DNA of 38,138 nucleotides, taken from assembly GCA_910586545.1 (NCBI GenBank), contig CAJUIQ010000016.1, forward strand, positions 1 to 38,138, in the 5' to 3' direction. Source of the DNA: an uncultured Eubacteriales bacterium. Its GTDB lineage: Bacteria; Bacillota; Clostridia; Oscillospirales; CAG-272. Shown in pieces: positions 16,414 through 24,534 of the stretch (its first letter is position 1; each line of letters begins with the position of its first letter). Below the pieces are notes generated by a model. It saw only the letters and a list, made by a program, of their open reading frames with translations. It searched no databases and was not told the origin of the DNA. The translations under genes and the position numbers were made by a program.

Positions 16414-17252
16414 AGCGAAGCAAAGAATTAGAAGAGATATCCGCTGCCCTGGACAAAGTACTCAGCGGAGAGAAAATAGAACCTGCTACAGTGTTGGTGG
16501 ATTCATTATTTGGTAAAATATATCATCAAATTGAGAGAATAGCCGATACATTTACTTACAGAGAAGAGGCATTAACGAGGGAAAGGGACGCAATAAAAGA
16601 GCTTGTTTCGGATATTGCTCATGAGCTTAGAACACCTTTGACAAATATCGAAACGTATGTGCAGTTATTAAAGGATACAGATTTGACAACAGAGCAGCAA
16701 GAATATTTGCGAGCCATTATGGACACTGAGCAAAGCATTCAGTTTCTAACAGAAAGCTTTATAAAAATGGCAAGACTTGAGATACAGCTTATTCAAATAA
16801 CAAAAGATTCTTGCGACATAGAAAACACCATATTGAAAAGTGTTCTTCAGGTAAAAAAGAAAGCCGAAGCCAAGAATATCACAATTGCATTGGAAATTGA
16901 AAAAAACGATATTTTGCACGATAAAGACTGGCTGGGAGAGGTCATAGTCAATTTATTAGACAATAGCATAAAATATTCCGACTCTAACGCTGTCATTCAA
17001 ATAAAAGCAATGGACAATAATATGTTTTCCGAAATCCTTATTGAAGACTGGGGAAGGGGAATTCTGCCCGGAGAAGAAAACTTAATTTTTAAAAGATTTT
17101 ACAGAGGAAAAAATACAAAAGATACGCAGGGATATGGGATCGGTTTGTATTTATCCAATAAAATTATACATCTGCATGATGGCTTTATGAAGGTTAAAAG
17201 AAAAAACAAGGGAATAGATATATCAATTTATCTACCAAACAATAAAAACTGA
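16407..17252 (+). CDS. Soluble sensor histidine kinase without membrane segments
   Basis: The 281-residue protein has a short N-terminal helical region (1-60), a HisKA dimerisation domain with His72 in AHELRTPL, and a HATPase domain with the N box (VNLLDNSIKY, Asn182/Asn186), G1 (EDWGRGI) and G2 (GYGIGLYLS) motifs. I find no transmembrane segment, PAS or GAF domain, so the input is not visible: it may be sensed through the downstream permease, through the N-terminal helices, or through another protein. It overlaps the response regulator by 7 bp and is followed 58 bp later by the ABC ATPase gene. Confidence 0.9.
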   Translation: MLKRSKELEEISAALDKVLSGEKIEPATVLVDSLFGKIYHQIERIADTFTYREEALTRERDAIKELVSDIAHELRTPLTNIETYVQLLKDTDLTTEQQEYLRAIMDTEQSIQFLTESFIKMARLEIQLIQITKDSCDIENTILKSVLQVKKKAEAKNITIALEIEKNDILHDKDWLGEVIVNLLDNSIKYSDSNAVIQIKAMDNNMFSEILIEDWGRGILPGEENLIFKRFYRGKNTKDTQGYGIGLYLSNKIIHLHDGFMKVKRKNKGIDISIYLPNNKN

Positions 17253-17256
17253 ATTT

Positions 17257-17294
17257 TTGTAAGTAAATTGTAATTTTCTTTTGCTAACATGTAA
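17257..17294 (+). promoter_or_regulatory. Candidate response-regulator binding repeats before the ABC transporter genes
   Basis: TTGTAA occurs at 17257-17262 and 17268-17273, exactly 11 bp apart, and TGTAA again at 17290-17294, 21 bp further. Direct repeats one or two helical turns apart are typical for OmpR-family regulators. They lie just upstream of the ATPase ribosome binding site, so their exact relation to a promoter is unclear. Confidence 0.35.
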
Positions 17295-17310
17295 TCATGG
17301 AGGTGAAGAT

Positions 17311-17979
17311 ATGAAAGTTATTGAGGCAATCCACTTAAAGAAAGAGTATCGTACCAAATGTAATACGGTAAAGGCGTTGGACGATGTTTCCATCACGATT
17401 CAAGAAGGAGAATTTGTAGCAATTGTAGGTTCTTCCGGCAGCGGCAAAACTACTTTATTAAACATATTAGGCGGGTTAGATCAACCGACGTCGGGAGAAG
17501 TATTGGTTAGAGGGAAAAAACTAAATACATTCAGTGAAGAGGAACGGACTATATTTCGCAGGAGAAATATTGGCTTTGTTTTTCAGAATTACAATTTGGT
17601 TCCCATTCTGAATGTTTTCGAAAATGTGGTCTTACCTTTGCATTTAGACGGACGCCTGATAGATAAAAAGTTTATAGATAAAATAATTGAATCTTTAGGT
17701 CTGCAATCTAAACTGGATCACATGCCGAATATGTTATCAGGAGGACAACAGCAGCGGGTTGCTATAGCACGGGCGTTATCCACCAAGCCTGCAGTTATTT
17801 TAGCCGATGAACCAACAGGAAATTTAGATTCCCAAACGGGAATGGAGGTAATTGGTTTATTAAAAACAAGCGCATCATTGTTTCATCAGACGATTGTAAT
17901 CATTACGCATAACGAAGAGATTGCCCAGATGACAGATCGGATTATATGCATTGAGGACGGTAGGGTGATAGGTGCGTAA
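17311..17979 (+). CDS. ABC transporter ATP-binding protein (MacB/LolD/BceA type)
   Basis: The 222-residue protein is a complete nucleotide-binding domain: Walker A GSSGSGKT (40-47), Q loop FQNYNLVP, signature LSGGQQQR (142-149), Walker B VILADEP (162-168) followed by TGNLDS, and the switch His in ITHNEE. The VFQNYNLVPILNVFENV and ADEPTGNLDS signatures are those of ATPases paired with FtsX-type permeases. The ATG at 17311 follows a strong GGAGGTGAAGAT. It overlaps the permease gene by 8 bp, and together they would form an efflux, peptide-resistance or lipoprotein-type machine in the cytoplasmic membrane. Confidence 0.95.
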   Translation: MKVIEAIHLKKEYRTKCNTVKALDDVSITIQEGEFVAIVGSSGSGKTTLLNILGGLDQPTSGEVLVRGKKLNTFSEEERTIFRRRNIGFVFQNYNLVPILNVFENVVLPLHLDGRLIDKKFIDKIIESLGLQSKLDHMPNMLSGGQQQRVAIARALSTKPAVILADEPTGNLDSQTGMEVIGLLKTSASLFHQTIVIITHNEEIAQMTDRIICIEDGRVIGA

Positions 17980-20530
17980 CGTGAAAAACAATAACAAAGA
18001 AATTATAAAAAAACTTGCTGATAAAAGCTTTAAATTGAATAAAACACGTAATTATATTTTAATTGGTACGATTGTTTTCACGATAACGACGATAATTTGC
18101 ATTTTTAGTTTAACGATAGGCAGGCTTGAAGCAAACAGGCTTTTATATGTGAGAAATGCCGGAACAACCGCTTATACAACATTGGAAAGGGCCACGCAGG
18201 AGCAATATCAGGCCATAAAGCAATTGCCCTATATAAAGCAAGTTGGAAAATCTATAAAAATTGCAGGTGCCAAGAATTTTGATTGCATTGTTTTGGATCA
18301 TACTGCTTGGGAGGACATGCAAAAGCCTGCTTATACGGACATACATGGTGATTATCCTATAAAGACAGATGAAACCATGCTTTCTGTTCGTTCGTTGGAG
18401 GATTTAGGAATCCTCGATCCTGCAATTGGGATGACGGTCAGTATCCAAATGCAGGATTTGAATGGAAGTGTAATTACGAAAGAATTTACTTTGTCGGGTT
18501 TTTACACAGAATATGTTGACGACATGATTGGTTTGCCAAGCGGCTACTTTTCATGGGGCGCTTTAAATGATTTTCAAGATGTGGAAATGACGCTGCTCAT
18601 AAAGCAAAATGATACAATTTCCAGAGAGCGCATTGAAGAAATGCTGTATCAGGATGTTGCAATGATTGATGATACACAGCGGTTTATCGGCGGGAACACG
18701 ATTACACAGGAGCAAATTTACAAATTAGTAGGCGGCTATGATATCGCAGCTGTGTTAGTCGTACTAATTCTTTGCGTCGCTTTCTTATTGATTTATAATA
18801 TTTTGCGGATTTCCAGCAGTAAGGATATTCGGCAATATGGATTATTAAAAGTTCTTGGAGCCACGAAAAAGCAGTTGAAACAAATTTTAGTGAGACAGGC
18901 AATAAAAATTGCTGTGATAGGGTGTGGTATCGGCGCCTTTTTGGGCAGTATTGTATCTATTTTTATCATTCCTGGTATTATTGCAAAAATGTATTTAAAC
19001 GGATACGGCGGTCTTGAAAACTGTAAAATATTTTCTCCTTTTATTGTTATTTTTGCAGTCGTATTTGGCCTAATCATCGTCTACATAGGCGTAATAAGTG
19101 TAGCAGGAAAAATTGCCGGACTTGCTCCTATTAGAACGATAAACGCTTTTGAAGAAAACAAGTGGTATAGATATAGCAATCGTAAGCTTACTTTAGGGAA
19201 AAAACGTTATTCCTTCCGTTTACTGAATATGGCATGGCGGAACATAACGAAAAGAAAAACGCAATTTTTTATTATAGTTACATCAGTAACTATGGGAATG
19301 ATTGTTTCGATCACATCGGTCGTAATTTTACGAGGGACAAATACGGTGAACGAAATTGAATATGAAAATCCGGATTTTCAAATAATGACCAATATGACGG
19401 CCAATACTGTAAGCGCATATCAAGAAGAGTCCACATTTTTTGGTTTGGAATTGAAAAATCAGATTTGTGAAATCTCAGATATAGAACATTTAAGTATTAC
19501 GGCTGGCGGGTATGGAATGCTGAGAGGGCAAGAAGATACACTGGATTTTTATAGTGATAATAAGGGATCCGATTCTTTTGTTGTTCAAATACTGAACGAA
19601 CAAAATGAAGAGAATTTAGAACAGTTTATTAAAGCAAATACCTTGCAGGTGGACATAGACAAAGTAAGAGAAGGAAGCGGGATCATTTTGCTGCATTATC
19701 ATGCTCTATCCAAAATACAGGAAGACAAGGCGATTCAAAACATAGGCCAACCTATAACCATCAGTAATATGGATGGGGGTACTACCACGGAAATGACATT
19801 TTCAGGTGTGATGGATTTTACATTGCCGGATTTTCCGGACTTGAAAACAACATGGAACAGCAGCAATATTGTTTATTTTTTAGTGAGTGAAAAAGGGTTT
19901 GATAAGATGCGGCTAACAAAGCAGATATTTCGTATGGATTTAGACGTTGCCTGCGAATCAGAACCGCTTATTAAGCAAACGCTTGAACACCTTATCGCGC
20001 AGTATAATAAAAAATATGTAAGAGACACGCAAACATCACTTGGAATTGCAGTGAATGATCTTCGCACAGTATTTCTTACCAGTAAGTCAGATATTTTAGA
20101 AAGTAAGAAAAGTAGCATAGAGGCAAATGCGGTGGTCATGGGATCATTCAGCTGTATCTTGATATTCATGGGCATTGTAAATTATATCAGCGCGATGATC
20201 ACAGGATTAACCATTAGAAAAAAAGAATTTGCAGTAATGGAGAGTATGGGACTGACGAAAAAACAGTTGCGGCAAATGCTGATTATGGAAGGGTGCCTGT
20301 ACAGCTTCGTGATCTCTTTGCAAACCATATTTTGGGGGAATATTGTCTGGTATATGTTTGTAAAAATTATAAAAAATCGAATAAACTATTTTACATTTCA
20401 TTATCCAACTATTCCTATTATTATTAGCGCTGCGCTCTTATTGATTATATGCACCATGATACCTCTTATTATAGAGAGAAGATCGCATAAGGATAACCTA
20501 ACAGATAGATTAAAGCTTTATACCGATTAG
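17972..20530 (+). CDS. FtsX-type ABC transporter permease with two extracellular domains
   Basis: The 852-residue protein has one N-terminal membrane segment (about 28-49), an external domain of about 200 residues, three membrane segments (about 250-390), a fifth near 430-455, a second external domain of about 260 residues, and three C-terminal segments (about 715-845). This is a duplicated FtsX (1+3, 1+3) plan as in MacB-superfamily exporters of Firmicutes, and not the ten-segment BceB plan. Conserved FtsX pieces include LLKVLGATKKQLKQILVRQ and VMESMGLTKKQLRQMLIMEG. The GTG at 17972 follows AGGGTGATAG; a GTG at 17981 is an alternative. Substrate unknown; linkage to a two-component system favours defence against antimicrobial compounds (inference). 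Confidence 0.85.
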   Translation: MRNVKNNNKEIIKKLADKSFKLNKTRNYILIGTIVFTITTIICIFSLTIGRLEANRLLYVRNAGTTAYTTLERATQEQYQAIKQLPYIKQVGKSIKIAGAKNFDCIVLDHTAWEDMQKPAYTDIHGDYPIKTDETMLSVRSLEDLGILDPAIGMTVSIQMQDLNGSVITKEFTLSGFYTEYVDDMIGLPSGYFSWGALNDFQDVEMTLLIKQNDTISRERIEEMLYQDVAMIDDTQRFIGGNTITQEQIYKLVGGYDIAAVLVVLILCVAFLLIYNILRISSSKDIRQYGLLKVLGATKKQLKQILVRQAIKIAVIGCGIGAFLGSIVSIFIIPGIIAKMYLNGYGGLENCKIFSPFIVIFAVVFGLIIVYIGVISVAGKIAGLAPIRTINAFEENKWYRYSNRKLTLGKKRYSFRLLNMAWRNITKRKTQFFIIVTSVTMGMIVSITSVVILRGTNTVNEIEYENPDFQIMTNMTANTVSAYQEESTFFGLELKNQICEISDIEHLSITAGGYGMLRGQEDTLDFYSDNKGSDSFVVQILNEQNEENLEQFIKANTLQVDIDKVREGSGIILLHYHALSKIQEDKAIQNIGQPITISNMDGGTTTEMTFSGVMDFTLPDFPDLKTTWNSSNIVYFLVSEKGFDKMRLTKQIFRMDLDVACESEPLIKQTLEHLIAQYNKKYVRDTQTSLGIAVNDLRTVFLTSKSDILESKKSSIEANAVVMGSFSCILIFMGIVNYISAMITGLTIRKKEFAVMESMGLTKKQLRQMLIMEGCLYSFVISLQTIFWGNIVWYMFVKIIKNRINYFTFHYPTIPIIISAALLLIICTMIPLIIERRSHKDNLTDRLKLYTD

Positions 20531-20559
20531 GTCTGAAATAATACAGATAGGGAAGAGAA

Positions 20560-20594
20560 AAAGGGAACTGTCATTGTGACAGTTCCCTTTTTTT
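20560..20594 (+). terminator. Intrinsic terminator of the ABC transporter unit
   Basis: An 11-bp stem (20563-20573 with 20577-20587) with a TTG loop is followed by a run of T. Confidence 0.9.
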
Positions 20595-20751
20595 AATTTC
20601 CAAACATAAAATTACAACTGTAAGTTTCGCTTTATGTTGCTTTGTGCAAGCAGACGTGCCTCTCTCACATGCTCAAAAATATTCCAAACTTTCTCGCAGT
20701 TTTCAATGTTATAGAACTTCCTTTGCTTTTAGGTAAGAATTTAAAAGCAGT

Positions 20752-20792
20752 AATAAAAAAACAAGCCCCCAATTTTTAATAAAAGTTGGGGG
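20752..20792 (-). terminator. Terminator of tRNA-Leu
   Basis: On the - strand, directly after the CCA end, CCCCCAACTTTT and AAAAATTGGGGG pair with one mismatch around ATT, followed by a T-rich tail. Confidence 0.8.
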
Positions 20793-20793
20793 G

Positions 20794-20877
<84 letters not shown>

Positions 20878-20896
20878 ATATAAACTTTACTATACT

Positions 20897-20925
20897 ATTC
20901 TAACATTTTATCAGGGAAATGTCAA
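20897..20925 (-). promoter_or_regulatory. Promoter of tRNA-Leu
   Basis: On the - strand TTGACA (20925-20920) and TAGAAT (20902-20897) are 17 bp apart with a TG extension, about 20 bp before the tRNA. Confidence 0.8.
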
Positions 20926-20949
20926 GCTCTCATATTTTTCATTTATGGA

Positions 20950-20978
20950 TTGACAAAAACTGCAGTTTTCGCTATAAT
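20950..20978 (+). promoter_or_regulatory. Consensus promoter of folT-folC
   Basis: Perfect TTGACA (20950-20955) and TATAAT (20973-20978) with a 17-bp spacer, about 30 bp before the riboswitch begins. Confidence 0.9.
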
Positions 20979-21013
20979 AAATATAATTTATCGTAGAGAG
21001 ACTGTAACAATCT

Positions 21014-21119
21014 AAGTTGAAGAGTAAGAAACAGCGCGTGAAGTGCCGTGAGTACGGGGAGTTGACACACGGACGAAAAGCTATGCTTGCGGTGTTGTTT
21101 CTGCATCCCGCTTCAAACG
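21014..21119 (+). promoter_or_regulatory. Tetrahydrofolate (THF) riboswitch
   Basis: The aptamer closes with TTGAAG (21017-21022) pairing CTTCAA (21111-21116). Next come AGAAACA (21027-21033) pairing TGTTTCT (21096-21102), the conserved CGCGTGAAGTG segment, a hairpin CCGTG/CACGG (21046-21050 with 21068-21072), ACGAAAAGC, GCGGTG and the 3' GCATCCCGCTTCA block. These match the order of conserved blocks in the known THF (folT) riboswitch class as I recall it. Its position directly before a folate transporter gene agrees. Binding of reduced folate would be expected to lower expression of folT and folC. Confidence 0.88.
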
Positions 21120-21147
21120 GCTTAGTCAGAATGAGCAATATTTGCAC

Positions 21148-21191
21148 CTTCTTTCCCTGCCGCGTGAACGTCGGGGTAAAGGAGTTTTTTT
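21148..21191 (+). promoter_or_regulatory. Riboswitch expression platform: hairpin that includes the folT ribosome binding site and ends in seven T
   Basis: The left arm (21148-21162) pairs with 21169-21184 with one bulge, one mismatch and two G-T pairs around the loop CGTGAA. The 3' strand of the stem contains the AAAGGAG ribosome binding site, and TTTTTTT follows immediately before the ATG. The element can therefore act as an intrinsic terminator, as a ribosome-site sequestering stem, or as both. Confidence 0.7.
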
Positions 21192-21740
21192 ATGTCCAAA
21201 AGCAAAACGTCTTTATTTGGCAATATTCGTGTGTTATGTGCGGTAGCGCTGCTGACAGCCTGTGCTACTGTTATTGCTCTTTTTTGCAAATCTTTCACCT
21301 TAACGCCCTACCTTCGGGTTACCTTTGAAAATTTGCCTCTTATTCTAACCGGGTATCTTTTTGGACCTTGGTCTGGGCTAGCCGCTGGGCTTGCATCGGA
21401 TATCCTGAATACACTGGTGACTTATGGTCTTGGTCAGTTGAATCCGATTTTAACACTGGGTGCCGGAATTGTGGGTTTTTCTGCCGGCGCGGTTTCCCGG
21501 TGGATTTTTCCTAAAAAGGGAACACTGCAGTTGTCGTTTAGCGTAGCGGCGGCGCATATAGCCGGGAATATGATTGTAAAATCAGTCGGTTTAATGATTT
21601 ATTTCGGCTATTCATTTCCTTTGGTTTTACCTCGTATTCCCTTATATATCTGTATTGGGATAATTGAATTTATCTTCCTGTACATACTGCTGCGCAGCAA
21701 AGGAATCAATAAAATGGTTGGAGCGATTTGTGGATTATGA
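21192..21740 (+). CDS. folT: Folate-specific ECF transporter S component FolT
   Basis: The 182-residue protein has about six membrane segments and the FolT pattern: TPYLRVTFENLPLILTGYLFGPWSGLAAGLASDILN, then QLNPILTLGAGIVGFSAGAVSRW. As the substrate-binding (S) subunit it captures folate and needs an energy-coupling module; EcfA1, EcfA2 and EcfT are encoded at 32.7-35.3 kb in this window. The Ala-rich first membrane segment carries the helix that contacts EcfT in this family. The ATG lies 7 bases after GGAG inside the riboswitch expression platform. Its stop overlaps the folC start (ATGA), so uptake and polyglutamate trapping are translationally coupled. Confidence 0.93.
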   Translation: MSKSKTSLFGNIRVLCAVALLTACATVIALFCKSFTLTPYLRVTFENLPLILTGYLFGPWSGLAAGLASDILNTLVTYGLGQLNPILTLGAGIVGFSAGAVSRWIFPKKGTLQLSFSVAAAHIAGNMIVKSVGLMIYFGYSFPLVLPRIPLYICIGIIEFIFLYILLRSKGINKMVGAICGL

Positions 21741-23017
21741 CGTATAACGAAGCAATTGCATATATTCATTCAATATGCTGGCGGGGAAGCCGGCCTGGGT
21801 TGGAGCGCATTAACGTACTTTGTGATTTATTGGGGAATCCGCAAGATGCCTTGTCGTTCATTCATGTGGCGGGAACGAATGGAAAAGGGTCCGTTTGCGC
21901 TATGCTGGCAGAAATTTGTCAGCATGCTGGACATCGTACAGGAATGTTCACTTCTCCCTATGTACGTCAGTTTAATGAGCGCATATCTGTAGACGGGATT
22001 CCAATTTCCAACAGCCGTCTTGCAGAGATTATCGCGAGGATCCGACCTGTGGCGGAGAGCATGGAGGATCCTCCTACCGAATTTGAGCTGATCACTGCGG
22101 CTGCATTTTTATATTTTTGTGAGGAACAGTGTCAAATTGTAATCTTGGAAGCAGGTTTGGGCGGACGTCTGGACTCTACCAATATTATTAAAACGCCTGT
22201 TGCCACCGTGATTACTGGCATTGGGCTGGATCATACGGCGCAGCTTGGATCTACAATTGCAGAAATTGCAGGAGAAAAGGCTGGTATTATTAAACCGGGA
22301 TGCCCGGTAATTCTCGGAAGCAGTGAGGAGGATGTACAGCGGGTAGTAGGCGAGAAAGCGGACTTGGAGAAGGCTCCTGTTTATTCTGTGAATTTTGATA
22401 AATTGCAAATAGACGAGGTATCGCTGGAGGGAACTCGTTTTTTCCTTGCAGACGAACGACAACCATATCATATGCGACTGCTGGGAAAATATCAGCCGAG
22501 AAATGCGATTATTGCCATAGAGACGGCACGAGTGTTGGGCTTTTCGGAGAAAAGTATTCGTGCCGGAATAGAAAATGCCCGCTGGCCAGCCCGATTTGAA
22601 ATATTACAGCGGGATCCTCTTGTGATTTTTGACGGAGGACACAATCCCTTGGGAGTCGACGCTGTGGTGGATACAGTAAAGGCGTTATTTTTAGGTAAAA
22701 AAGTACATGTGTTAACTGGGGTAATGGCGGATAAAGAGTATATTTCCATGGCTATGCAGCTGCAGGAAATAGCGGCAAGCGTATTTTGTGTTACGCCTGG
22801 CAATCCTCGTGCACTGGCTGCGGAAGAATATGCAGTTGTTTTCGCAAAAGCGGGTATGCCTGCTAGACCGGTAGAAAATATAGAGGACGGACTGGAAGCG
22901 GCGATGCGAAAGGCCAGGAGCGACGGCCGGCCGCTGCTGATTGTAGGAAGTCTTTATATGTACAAGGACGTGCGAGAATCCTTAGAGTATTTGGAACAGA
23001 AGAGAAAAATGCAGTAA
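21737..23017 (+). CDS. folC: Bifunctional folylpolyglutamate synthase / dihydrofolate synthase
   Basis: The 426-residue protein is a Mur-ligase-like enzyme adding glutamate to folates with ATP. It shows the P-loop GTNGKGS (46-52), TSPYVRQFNERI, the EAGLGGRLDSTN block, GLDHTAQLGSTIAEIAGEKAGIIKPG with the Mg and ATP contacts, and a C-terminal domain beginning near FDGGHNPLGVDAVV. I chose the ATG at 21737 because it overlaps the folT stop as ATGA; the frame continues upstream only to weak starts. It keeps imported folates in the cell and is under the same riboswitch as folT. A terminator follows the stop codon. Confidence 0.95.
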   Translation: MTYNEAIAYIHSICWRGSRPGLERINVLCDLLGNPQDALSFIHVAGTNGKGSVCAMLAEICQHAGHRTGMFTSPYVRQFNERISVDGIPISNSRLAEIIARIRPVAESMEDPPTEFELITAAAFLYFCEEQCQIVILEAGLGGRLDSTNIIKTPVATVITGIGLDHTAQLGSTIAEIAGEKAGIIKPGCPVILGSSEEDVQRVVGEKADLEKAPVYSVNFDKLQIDEVSLEGTRFFLADERQPYHMRLLGKYQPRNAIIAIETARVLGFSEKSIRAGIENARWPARFEILQRDPLVIFDGGHNPLGVDAVVDTVKALFLGKKVHVLTGVMADKEYISMAMQLQEIAASVFCVTPGNPRALAAEEYAVVFAKAGMPARPVENIEDGLEAAMRKARSDGRPLLIVGSLYMYKDVRESLEYLEQKRKMQ

Positions 23018-23048
23018 AAAGAAGCCTTCCCATGGGAAGGCTTCTTTT
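23017..23048. terminator. Bidirectional intrinsic terminator
   Basis: A perfect palindrome with 14-bp arms and a CATG loop, bounded by AAAA and TTTT, separates the convergent folC gene and the FGGY kinase gene. Confidence 0.9.
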
Positions 23049-23070
23049 GTTTACATATAAAACGTATTTT

Positions 23071-24516
23071 TTATAGCAGTTTTTGTATCAGCGCACGATA
23101 GCGCGTTCCTTTTTCATGATAAAAATCATACATTCCTGAATCCGACAGTTCAAGCTTGCGACTCTTCACCATAGCGTTGCGGCAGGCGTTGAAATCATCA
23201 TATATGCCCATCCCTACAAAGGCAATCATAGCGGCGCCAAGACAGCATGTTTCCGGTTCGCTGGGACGATATATCTCACATCCGGTAACATATCCGACAA
23301 TTTCGCTCCAAACATCGCTGCGGGCAGCGCCGCCAGTCATCATCAATTTGCCGATACGCATACCTTGGGCGGCAAACTGTTCTAATACAATCGACGCCTC
23401 AAACGCTACTCCCTCCATTACTGCGCGGGCGATATGATACCGATCGTGACCTGCATCCAGACCGAACATGGCCCCTCGCAGGTCTGTTCGATTATGAGGG
23501 AAACCTGCTCCCAGTACATATGGAAGTACGAAAAGGTCCTTGGCATCCAGTGTACGGGTAGCGGCTTCCTTGTCAATTGTCAGAAAATCTGCGTTTACGA
23601 TATCTTTATACCAGTTAAGCGCGCTGCCGGCGCTGACTAAAGAAGCCATAGCTCCGTATTTGCCCTGCACAGGATGAATGCCGGGACAGATGTGATTGTC
23701 GGTATACAAAAGGCGGTCTGTTATGCCCAGCACTACCCATGTAGTGCCTGTAGCCAGAAGCATGTCGCCGGTGTCTGCTGCGCCAGATCCAATAGAGGCA
23801 CAGTACTGATCATGCGCGCCGTTGTATACGGTTACTTCCGTGGAGAGCCCCAGCGCTGCGGCCGCTTCCTTGGTAAGCGTTCCTACTATACTGCCTACCG
23901 GCAGAACCTTTGGCAGACGCTCTGCAAAGATACCCAACAGACTTAAAATTTCGGTATCCCATGTACCGCTTTCCATATTGAACAACTGGCGGATTGCTGC
24001 GTTTGTAGGATCAATGCAATTGTTGCCGGTCAGTTTTAAATTGATATATTCCAGTGTGGAGATAAATGTGTCAGCCGCTGCAAAAATTGTTGGATCATGT
24101 TTTTGCATCCACAGGATTTTGGCAGCGTCCAGGGAGGGATTGGGAAGCCATCCGCATTTGTGGTAAACGGCTTCTTGCCCGATGGTGTCTGAAAGAACAG
24201 CGGCTTCTTTTTTTGCTCGGGTATCCATCCAGGTGATGACCGGAGACAGAGGTGTCCCATCGCTGCGGGCCACCAGCATACTGGCGCCTTGGGTAGAAAT
24301 GCCGATGGCGCGCACATCCGACGTTTTTACAGATTGCAGAGCTATGCGTATAGCGCGTACGGCAGCGTCCCACCAGTCTTCCGCATTCTGTGTTACGCAT
24401 CCCTCACGGCTGATCAGGGCATATCCCTGATAGCCGGAGGACAAAACCGTTCCTTTTTCATCAACAACAATGGCCTTTGTTCCTGTAGTTCCTACGTCAA
24501 GTCCAATTACAAGCAT
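23071..24516 (-). CDS. FGGY-family carbohydrate kinase (xylulokinase-like)
   Basis: The 481-residue protein shows both ASKHA halves of FGGY kinases: GLDVGTTGTKAIVVD at the start, ITWMDTRAKKE, the catalytic Asp in NGAHDQYCASIG, LATGTTWV for ATP phosphate binding, and MTGGAARSDVWSEI near the C-terminus followed by PETCCLGAAMIA. These enzymes phosphorylate sugars or polyols; the residues do not fix the substrate and xylulokinase is only the closest label. It is the last gene of the - strand operon, 18 bp after the PLP enzyme gene, with only a weak GGGAT ribosome binding site, and is closed by a terminator. Confidence 0.85.
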   Translation of the reverse strand: MLVIGLDVGTTGTKAIVVDEKGTVLSSGYQGYALISREGCVTQNAEDWWDAAVRAIRIALQSVKTSDVRAIGISTQGASMLVARSDGTPLSPVITWMDTRAKKEAAVLSDTIGQEAVYHKCGWLPNPSLDAAKILWMQKHDPTIFAAADTFISTLEYINLKLTGNNCIDPTNAAIRQLFNMESGTWDTEILSLLGIFAERLPKVLPVGSIVGTLTKEAAAALGLSTEVTVYNGAHDQYCASIGSGAADTGDMLLATGTTWVVLGITDRLLYTDNHICPGIHPVQGKYGAMASLVSAGSALNWYKDIVNADFLTIDKEAATRTLDAKDLFVLPYVLGAGFPHNRTDLRGAMFGLDAGHDRYHIARAVMEGVAFEASIVLEQFAAQGMRIGKLMMTGGAARSDVWSEIVGYVTGCEIYRPSEPETCCLGAAMIAFVGMGIYDDFNACRNAMVKSRKLELSDSGMYDFYHEKGTRYRALIQKLL

Positions 24517-24534
24517 ATGATTGTATCCCGATTT

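Noticed and set aside
17972..20530. Bce-type bacitracin-resistance permease
   Set aside because: The membrane plan (two external domains, duplicated FtsX) and the membrane-less kinase do not match the Bce/Psd modules, so I keep a general exporter call.
20612..20728. Open - strand stretch of 38 codons containing FYNIENCEKVWNIFEHVREARLL between the ABC module and tRNA-Leu
   Set aside because: It looks protein-like and could be a remnant of a lost mobility gene, but it has no start codon or ribosome site, begins right after a stop, and is short enough to be chance in AT-rich DNA.
23071..24516. Specific call as xylulokinase XylB
   Set aside because: No xylose isomerase or xylose genes are nearby and FGGY substrate cannot be read from the visible motifs.
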